Source: an uncultured Clostridia bacterium (GTDB lineage Bacteria > Bacillota > Clostridia > Christensenellales > Borkfalkiaceae). Taken from it: a DNA stretch of 12,819 nucleotides. The notes beneath the pieces were generated by a model that was not told where the DNA came from, made no database searches, and worked only from the letters and a program-made list of their open reading frames with translations. The position numbers and the translations under genes are program-made. Location of the stretch: NCBI GenBank assembly GCA_934273135.1, contig CAKQSU010000012.1, forward strand, positions 1 to 12,819, written 5' to 3'. Shown here piece after piece: positions 7,807-12,819 of this stretch; positions within the stretch are counted from its first letter, which is position 1, and each line of letters begins with the position of its first letter.

Positions 7807-10771
7807 CGTTTTCTACCTCTGTTTTTATTTTTTTATTTTTACCGAATACGAAGCTCAAAACAAGCATCGTTACGGAAGCCGCCGTCAGCACGGCGAAAGA
7901 AATTATGAGCGCGGTTATAGTCGTTCTCCACCAAGGCGTCAACGTGACTATTCTTGTGGAAGCCGAAAGACCGTTCATTGCGTTCGTCTTTGTGAGGACG
8001 TATAAAACCCTGTGCGTGGATTCGCGTATAGCAAGCGTAATTGCGGGCGAATCTTTATACTTATCGAGGGCTTTTTTGCCGCCGCCGCACATAAACAAGT
8101 CGTTGCCGGCGCGTATGCCGTCCACGTAGTTAGCCATAAGCGCGTAACCGTTCCCGTCAGACTGAACAAAGCCGACAAAGCCCCATTCGCCGCGTAAAAC
8201 GTCTGTCATCAGTCCTTTATGCGCGCCCGACCAAAGCGTGCCTACGCGGTTAAACGAGGACATTACGGAAAGCATTTCGCCGCGACCCTTCGCCGAAGCA
8301 AACTCGAATGCTTTAAGATAAATTTCCCTTATCGCCTGTTCGTTCGCCCAAACGCTTACGCCGTTGCGGTTTACTTCCTGGTCGTTCAAAGCGTAATGCT
8401 TCGCTTGCGCGCCGCCGCCGTTGGACTGTATGCCCTTAACTTCCGCTTCGCACATAAGCCCCGAAAGAACGGCGTCTTCCGAATAATATTCGCCGTTTCT
8501 TCCGCCGAAAGCCGAACGATGAATGTTCGCGCCCGGCGCGTAAATGAAGGTGAAGCCGCAAGCGAGATTATCCTCGCCCAAGCAAACGCCGACTTCGTAA
8601 GCTATTTCGGTATTGAAAGCCGAAGCTATTATGTTTTCGCTCGGATAGCACATACCGAGCCCTATAACCTTGCCGTCCGGCAAATAATTAAGCCCGGCGG
8701 GTCCGTCGCGGTTTTCCGTTCCCGGCGCGGCAACGCTTTCAAGGCTTTGCGTAGCGCACCATGCGTTGCAGATTAAGTACGCTTGCTCGGTAAAGCTTGT
8801 TTCGTCGAGAAGCGTATCCCAGAGCGCGTGGTCGTAAGGGAGTTCTTTTCCGTCGGTATCCTTCCACAAGCTGAAAAGCGTAAGCCCGTTCTTTTCTTCG
8901 TATGCGGGGACTTCGTCGAATTCGTCTTCCGTCCAACTCTTGCCGTAATCAAGCCCTTCGAGCAGTTTTTCGGTAAGGTTAAGCGTTACTTTTTTCGGGT
9001 AAGTGCCTTGCCAGTCGGAGCGCGAAAGATAAGTGACTTTTCCTATGCCGAGTTCTGCTTTGTTCACGTCCGCGTCGTCGAATTTGTTTGTTATTTCTTC
9101 GTCCGTATACTGAGATTTCGTGACGGAAAGGTCCTCTTTTACGTCGTATTCTTTAACGAATTCGGCAGCCGCGCCATCTACGGAGTATCCTTTTTTTGCA
9201 AGTATGTTGTTCACCGCGGCGTGCGCGTTTTCGGCAACGGCGAGATAATACTTTCCGCCGTCGGTTATGTAACTTTTCACGCCGTTCGCGTCGTAAGTTT
9301 TGAGTTCTGTTTTTTCAACGCTCACCTTAACCGTCTCCGATTCGCCCGGGACAAGAATTTTCGTCTTATTAAACCCTACGAGGTTTACGGAAGCTTGTTC
9401 TATTCCGTTGTCCTTGTCGTACTCGGTGTACGGTTTTTGCAAATAAACCTGAACGACTTCCTTTCCGGAATATTTCGCGCCCGTGTTTTTAACGTTTACG
9501 CTCACTTCGTAGGTTTTCGCCGTTTCGCTCACCTTAAAATCGGAAAACGCAAACGTGGTGTACGAAAGCCCGTACCCGAACGGGAAAGCCACCTCGTCGT
9601 CATAATTCCAGTTGCCTTTGCCGTTTTTCACGCCCGCCGAGGACGAAGCGTTGCCGTTATTAAGCACCGTGTCCTCGTACCTCGTTTCGTAATACTTGTA
9701 GCCGACGTATATGCCCTCGGCGTAAGCGATGTACTTTAAGTTCTTCTCGGTCGAGTCGGTGTTGCCCTGTCTTGATAAAAGTTTTTTGTAAACGGGGTTA
9801 GACGCAAATTCGCTTGCGCCGGCGTAATCGTAGTTACCCGAGTTCTCGGTCGACGGCGCGGAAAAACTGTTGTACACGAAAGTGTCGGATAGTTTTCCGC
9901 TCGGAGTAACCGCTCCGCTCACAAGGTCGGCAACCGAATCGGGACCGCTCGTTCCGCCTAAGCCTACCCACAAACATGCGTCGATATCCGACCTATAGGC
10001 GGATATTTTATCAAACTGAACGCCCATCGACACGGTGTTGAGTATGAGAATTATCTTTGAAAGCTTGCCGGATTTTTTCATTGCAACAAGGTTTTCGAGA
10101 TGGTTTTTTTCGGCTTCCGAAAGAGCTGTTAAATTGCCGTTTTCGCCGTCGCTACCCGTCATGTAAAGGTCGCACCCTTCCGAGCCTTTGCGTGAAATAA
10201 CGTACAAACCGTACCCCGAAGAAGTAAGAGTGTTTATCTCGTTACTCCAAGGCGTTTCGTTTACGGCTCCCGTTCCGCCGCCGTAGGAGCGGGTGGAATA
10301 AAAATTCCAAAGCTCGTTGTTGACCGTGTAGCCTTTTTGTTCGAACGTCGCTTTAAGTCTCGGCGTTTCGCTCATTCTCACCCCGCCCGAACCGTCGGTC
10401 ACGAACGCGTAATTATAGCTTCTTCCGCCGTAAAAATTGATTGTTTTCGACTTGTCGGTCAAAGGCATTGCGTTGCCGTCGTTCCACAAAAGCACGGAAC
10501 CTTCGTTGTTTGCGTTTTTCGCTATTTGTTTGTCATACGCATACAACGCTTCCTTGTCGGCAGTGCCGTCGGTCTTTGCAAACTTATGCTTATAATAAGT
10601 TTTGTCCTCGAAGTCGGTAAAATCATCCTCCACCAGCTCGAACGTTTTACAGTTGAAATATGAGTTTATAGCCGCCGCATAATAGTCCGCAATCGGGCTG
10701 CCCACGCAAAAAACGATAAGCAACACCGCGCAAACGGCGGTTAAAACAGTCCATAAGGTTTTTTTGAACAA
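7796..10771 (-). CDS. Membrane-anchored GH3 beta-glycosidase with reversed domain order
   Basis: Glycoside hydrolase family 3, 991 residues. Residues 5-24 form an N-terminal span and 951-976 a C-terminal span followed by KNKKIK, so the catalytic part should be outside with both tails inside. The order is reversed: the GH3 C-domain comes first (about 75-300, NNEGSVLLWNDG and GSEGCDL, with Glu198 the likely acid/base), then an Fn3-like domain (about 400-515, FPFGYGLSYTTF), then the TIM-barrel domain (about 670-930). The latter shows ENRDGPAG at 686-693, KHYALNDQE at 791-799 and RGEWGFVGFVQSD, whose Asp872 is the likely nucleophile. The start is TTG, set by AGGAGGT seven bases upstream and an in-frame TAA two codons before it. 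Substrate is unknown; beta-glucoside or beta-xyloside is the family default. Confidence 0.92.
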   Translation of the reverse strand: MFKKTLWTVLTAVCAVLLIVFCVGSPIADYYAAAINSYFNCKTFELVEDDFTDFEDKTYYKHKFAKTDGTADKEALYAYDKQIAKNANNEGSVLLWNDGNAMPLTDKSKTINFYGGRSYNYAFVTDGSGGVRMSETPRLKATFEQKGYTVNNELWNFYSTRSYGGGTGAVNETPWSNEINTLTSSGYGLYVISRKGSEGCDLYMTGSDGENGNLTALSEAEKNHLENLVAMKKSGKLSKIILILNTVSMGVQFDKISAYRSDIDACLWVGLGGTSGPDSVADLVSGAVTPSGKLSDTFVYNSFSAPSTENSGNYDYAGASEFASNPVYKKLLSRQGNTDSTEKNLKYIAYAEGIYVGYKYYETRYEDTVLNNGNASSSAGVKNGKGNWNYDDEVAFPFGYGLSYTTFAFSDFKVSETAKTYEVSVNVKNTGAKYSGKEVVQVYLQKPYTEYDKDNGIEQASVNLVGFNKTKILVPGESETVKVSVEKTELKTYDANGVKSYITDGGKYYLAVAENAHAAVNNILAKKGYSVDGAAAEFVKEYDVKEDLSVTKSQYTDEEITNKFDDADVNKAELGIGKVTYLSRSDWQGTYPKKVTLNLTEKLLEGLDYGKSWTEDEFDEVPAYEEKNGLTLFSLWKDTDGKELPYDHALWDTLLDETSFTEQAYLICNAWCATQSLESVAAPGTENRDGPAGLNYLPDGKVIGLGMCYPSENIIASAFNTEIAYEVGVCLGEDNLACGFTFIYAPGANIHRSAFGGRNGEYYSEDAVLSGLMCEAEVKGIQSNGGGAQAKHYALNDQEVNRNGVSVWANEQAIREIYLKAFEFASAKGRGEMLSVMSSFNRVGTLWSGAHKGLMTDVLRGEWGFVGFVQSDGNGYALMANYVDGIRAGNDLFMCGGGKKALDKYKDSPAITLAIRESTHRVLYVLTKTNAMNGLSASTRIVTLTPWWRTTITALIISFAVLTAASVTMLVLSFVFGKNKKIKTEVENDEN

Positions 10772-10778
10772 ACCTTAA

Positions 10779-10785
10779 ACCTCCT
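10779..10785 (-). promoter_or_regulatory. Ribosome binding site that fixes the TTG start of the GH3 gene
   Basis: AGGAGGT on the minus strand lies seven bases before TTG (10771-10769). An in-frame TAA two codons upstream rules out an earlier start, and the next residues FKKTLW begin the membrane span. TTG is therefore the start codon, while every other gene here that has a visible start uses ATG. Confidence 0.85.
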
Positions 10786-10802
10786 ATATTATTTATTTTT
10801 CA

Positions 10803-10823
10803 CGCTTCGCTGCAGTCGAAGCG
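10803..10823 (-). promoter_or_regulatory. Hairpin or operator candidate in the receptor-GH3 gap
   Basis: CGCTTCG (10803-10809) and CGAAGCG (10817-10823) form a perfect 7-bp inverted repeat around a seven-base loop containing the palindrome CTGCAG. It lies about 20 bases ahead of the GH3 ribosome binding site. No T-tract follows, so it is not a plain terminator. It may be a protein-binding operator or an mRNA processing hairpin that allows different expression of the receptor and enzyme genes. Confidence 0.4.
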
Positions 10824-10845
10824 ATAAAATCTTAAATGTTTAAAA

Positions 10846-10876
10846 CTCTATCTATAATGTTAAAGTTTTCTCTATC
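10846..10876 (-). repeat. Pair of 7-bp direct repeats spanning the receptor stop codon
   Basis: GATAGAG occurs twice on the minus strand (10876-10870 and 10852-10846), 24 bases apart. This places two like sites just ahead of the GH3 gene. They might be binding half-sites, but the motif is short and A/T-rich, so chance is a real possibility. No good -35/-10 pair was found in this gap. Confidence 0.25.
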
Positions 10877-12110
10877 TTTTTTTGACGAACGAAAGAGAAG
10901 CCGAAGTAGTAAAGCTTATTCCGTCAAAATTAGCAGGCATGTCCCAAAACGAAAATTCTATTTCGTTTTCGCCGTCTCTTAGCATAATCCAAACGCTTAC
11001 AGGCTCGAAAAAGCAAGCTTCCGTATCGGAATCGCCCGTTGCCAACCCCTTAACGCTACCGACGGTAACTTGTTCGCCGTTCACGGACAAAGTATATTTG
11101 TTTTCAAAGTTGAACGTATACGGGCGGTTCAGAAAAATATCCATCGGCAAGTAAATTTTACCCTTAGAGTTCACGGTAAATATTAGTTTCCCGGCATTTT
11201 CGTCGCTCGTTTTTATCAGTTCTCCGACGTATTTGCCGCCGTGCGCGTTTTTAGAATAAAACTCCGAAAATCTGCAAGACTCCGTTTGGGCGTCCTCGGC
11301 TTCGATAAAAATTTCTTTTCTTGCGGAAAACAAACGCGCGGCGCAAGTAATTTCTATTTTGTCGATGTTGACGTTCAGCCCGTCGATTATCTGTATTTTG
11401 ATTGAGTTTTTCCCCTTTTTCAGTTCAATCGGTAGCGTGACGGGTTCGCCGAAGTTATAAAATTTTGTCTGTTCGTCGCCGTTCCAGCCAAGCCCCGGCA
11501 CCGTTCCGACGCTTAATTTTTTATCGTTGACGTAAAGAATGAATTTATCCTCGAATTTAAACGAAAACGTACGCGTGAGCGATATTCCGAGAGTAGCTTT
11601 AACGCCGCGGTCGGCGCAAAATTTGAAGACAAGACTTTCCCCCTCGCCGTGAAGCCATGCCGCAACGGCTTTACCGCTCGCATTTTCGGCTTTTTCGATT
11701 TTGAAACGATCCGTAAAAACGCTTTCTTCTGCTTCAAAGACGTAAGTTGCTTCTTCGTAGGTTTTGTTTAAATCGGAAAAAAGAAAACAAAACCCGACAA
11801 TGGCGGCAATCGCGCAAACGGCGGCGGAAATTATTATCGTTCGCAGATATTTTTTGCTTTTTGAGGGCTGCTCCGCGTTTTCGGCTGTCTCCGCGTTTTC
11901 GCCGGTATCGTTCCCGACAAGGCGGTCAATCGAAATATTAAGCATCGCGGCAATTCTCGGAAGTTCCTCTATATCGGGCAGCCCCTTACCAAGCTCCCAA
12001 CGGCTTATGGTTTTGTCCGACACAAACAAGGAATCCGCAAGCTGTTGTTGCGTAAGCCCCTTTTCTTTCCTGAACTTTTTTATATGTTCGCCGATAATCT
12101 TTGCGTTCAT
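10872..12110 (-). CDS. Transmembrane one-component receptor: XRE helix-turn-helix, one membrane span, two CBM6/35-like modules
   Basis: A 412-residue protein joining DNA binding to outside recognition. Residues 5-63 are an XRE/Cro-type helix-turn-helix (KFRKEKGLTQQQLADSLFVS, then DKTISRWELGKGLPD). A polar linker (66-87) ends in KSKKYLR, followed by a membrane span at 89-111, so the N-terminus should be inside. Two extracytoplasmic modules follow: 123-257 (YVFEAEES, FEDKFILYVN, KKGKNSIKI, NIDKIEI) and 266-402 (IFIEAEDAQ, FENKYTLSVNGEQV, RDGENEIEF, NFDGISF). They match the modules of the two lipoproteins. The ATG has AAGGA five bases upstream. It is first in the cluster, 100 bases before the GH3 gene, and probably controls it in response to a glycan. 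Sign of control (repressor or activator) cannot be read from sequence. Confidence 0.9.
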   Translation of the reverse strand: MNAKIIGEHIKKFRKEKGLTQQQLADSLFVSDKTISRWELGKGLPDIEELPRIAAMLNISIDRLVGNDTGENAETAENAEQPSKSKKYLRTIIISAAVCAIAAIVGFCFLFSDLNKTYEEATYVFEAEESVFTDRFKIEKAENASGKAVAAWLHGEGESLVFKFCADRGVKATLGISLTRTFSFKFEDKFILYVNDKKLSVGTVPGLGWNGDEQTKFYNFGEPVTLPIELKKGKNSIKIQIIDGLNVNIDKIEITCAARLFSARKEIFIEAEDAQTESCRFSEFYSKNAHGGKYVGELIKTSDENAGKLIFTVNSKGKIYLPMDIFLNRPYTFNFENKYTLSVNGEQVTVGSVKGLATGDSDTEACFFEPVSVWIMLRDGENEIEFSFWDMPANFDGISFTTSASLSFVKKR

Positions 12111-12130
12111 TTTTTTCCTTCCGTTTTTTT

Positions 12131-12148
12131 CTGCCTACATTGTAGCAG
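12131..12148. promoter_or_regulatory. Palindrome over the -10 box of the receptor promoter
   Basis: CTGCCTACATTGTAGCAG is a near-perfect inverted repeat (CTGC-TAC against GTA-GCAG with one extra base) and covers the -10 hexamer. XRE-family proteins commonly bind such palindromes, so self-repression is plausible. No copy of the same palindrome was found ahead of the GH3 gene. Confidence 0.45.
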
Positions 12149-12167
12149 ATTGCGTTTACATTTTCAA
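12139..12167 (-). promoter_or_regulatory. Sigma-A-type promoter of the receptor gene
   Basis: On the minus strand TTGAAA (12167-12162) and TACAAT (12144-12139) are spaced by exactly 17 bases. The expected start is near 12132, about 22 bases before the ATG, giving a short leader with the AAGGA site. This is the best promoter in the right half of the window and may drive all four genes. Confidence 0.75.
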
Positions 12168-12242
12168 GACCTTTTTTAAAATTTGTTTCTCTCGTTGCGT
12201 GAGATACGTTTTTTACCCGCCGTGTTTTTTTGAAAAGCAAGC

Positions 12243-12291
12243 AAAAAAGCCCGCCTATAAGCCGATTATCGACATATAGGCAGACTTTTAT
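12243..12291 (-). terminator. Strong intrinsic terminator, minus strand, upstream of the receptor
   Basis: Arms at 12247-12261 and 12273-12287 pair over about 14 positions, three as G-U wobbles in the minus-strand RNA and with one mismatch near the loop. A run of six T follows on the minus strand (12248-12243). A TTTT stretch lies on the other side, so weak action on the plus strand is possible. It shields the receptor promoter from transcription entering from the right. Confidence 0.75.
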
Positions 12292-12480
12292 CTTACGTTA
12301 AGCAAATTTTCGATTTCCTTGCCAATAGCGGAAAAGCTTTTAAAACAATATACGCGTATCCGCAATTTTCGATTTATATAATTTTTTAAACCCTGTTTCG
12401 CTCGCATTTTACATGCGAATATCGATTGCCTCTTGCGGCAAATATCGAGCGCACGAAGTTGCTATTTCATTTTATGGACA
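12292..12480. other. Non-coding stretch, nothing identified
   Basis: A/T-rich DNA without an open reading frame that carries a recognisable signature. A short hairpin (TTGCC/GGCAA near 12427-12443, flanked by ATATCG copies) is the only structure seen. No RNA gene was recognised. Confidence 0.4.
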
Positions 12481-12819
12481 CTCTTTGTATGACACTATAT
12501 AACGCTCCGATTTATCGCCTTTCGTCTACGTTTGTAGCACAGCGAAAAGCGAAAGTCAACGGCAAAAATTTATTACGAAAAACTTTTAAGGTGTTAGAAT
12601 TAGATTTTATATTGAGTTTGGCTCATTGTTGAGGGTATGCGGCAAATTGACGCACAATCTCTTTTTTATTGTTACGCAACAAATTTTGTGCTGTTCGTTG
12701 ACTTCCGTGAAACCGACAACAAACAAAAAAACTTCCATCTTTTCCCGGTGCTACTTCCGTTTTTGCCGAAAGGCGATAAATCGGTTTCAGTTGTTGCGCT
12801 ATACTGCAAAGTCTTGCCT
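12481..12819. repeat. Long imperfect inverted repeat reaching the window edge
   Basis: CCGATTTATCGCCTTTCG at 12507-12524 has a perfect 18-base inverted copy at 12767-12784. Inward of it the arms stay alignable with gaps: GTAGCAC, then GAAAAG, then a GTTGAC-containing block, and an AAATTTTTG-like block on the left arm against AAATTTTGTG on the right arm. Outward, both arms carry a TATA...CAAAG-like stretch, so the structure may extend past the right edge. No transposase or convincing gene is present. It resembles a second hairpin-forming repeat of unknown family. Confidence 0.5.

Noticed and set aside
8783..9739. 318-codon plus-strand frame opposite the GH3 gene
   Set aside because: The minus strand carries an intact GH3 enzyme with all motifs; the opposite frame is a codon-bias shadow rich in Phe, Val and Arg with no domain.
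7796..10771. Misassembly or rearrangement as the cause of the reversed GH3 domain order
   Set aside because: The frame is continuous over 991 codons with sensible linkers, and reversed-order GH3 enzymes are known.
12426..12632. 68-codon plus-strand open reading frame at the right edge
   Set aside because: It has no clear ribosome binding site or recognisable domain, and it runs through an arm of the inverted repeat.

Overview
The window looks like a chromosomal segment of an anaerobic, Gram-positive-type bacterium of the Bacillota, most likely an uncultured gut Clostridia lineage. This placement is an inference from four things: strong AGGAGG-type ribosome binding sites, an F1 operon in the order delta-alpha-gamma-beta-epsilon, lipoproteins with Ser/Gly-rich wall-spanning linkers, and a reversed-order GH3 enzyme of the kind known from Ruminococcus and Butyrivibrio. 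No rRNA or tRNA marker is present to confirm it.

Left part (1-4205, plus strand): the distal half of the F1Fo ATP synthase operon, namely the end of atpH, then atpA, atpG, atpD and atpC, tightly packed or overlapping and closed by a strong intrinsic terminator. The epsilon subunit has only the N-terminal beta-sandwich and lacks the helical inhibitory domain. The only sizeable gap in the operon, between atpG and atpD, carries a 28-nt sequence matching one end of the repeat element found downstream.

Middle (4206-5077): no protein gene. It holds a roughly 580-bp MITE-like element with terminal inverted repeats and nested internal palindromes. To its right is a minus-strand transcription unit with a consensus promoter and terminator but no convincing gene inside, which is a candidate small RNA of about 150 nt. 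Last comes a long hairpin just past the end of the minus-strand gene cluster.

Right part (5078-12110, minus strand, read right to left): a four-gene cluster. The first gene encodes a one-component membrane receptor: a cytoplasmic XRE-type helix-turn-helix, one membrane span and two extracytoplasmic CBM6/35-like modules. Next is a GH3 glycosidase anchored by membrane spans at both ends. The last two are lipoproteins with Ig-like domains and the same type of CBM-like module. Five copies of one module family are spread over the receptor and the two lipoproteins, so sensing and surface binding appear to use the same recognition fold. I read this as a self-contained glycan sensing, binding and cleaving locus. 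The receptor gene has its own consensus promoter with a palindrome on the -10 box.

Right edge (12111-12819): the receptor promoter, a minus-strand terminator that insulates it, and a second non-coding region with a long imperfect inverted repeat that runs to the window edge.
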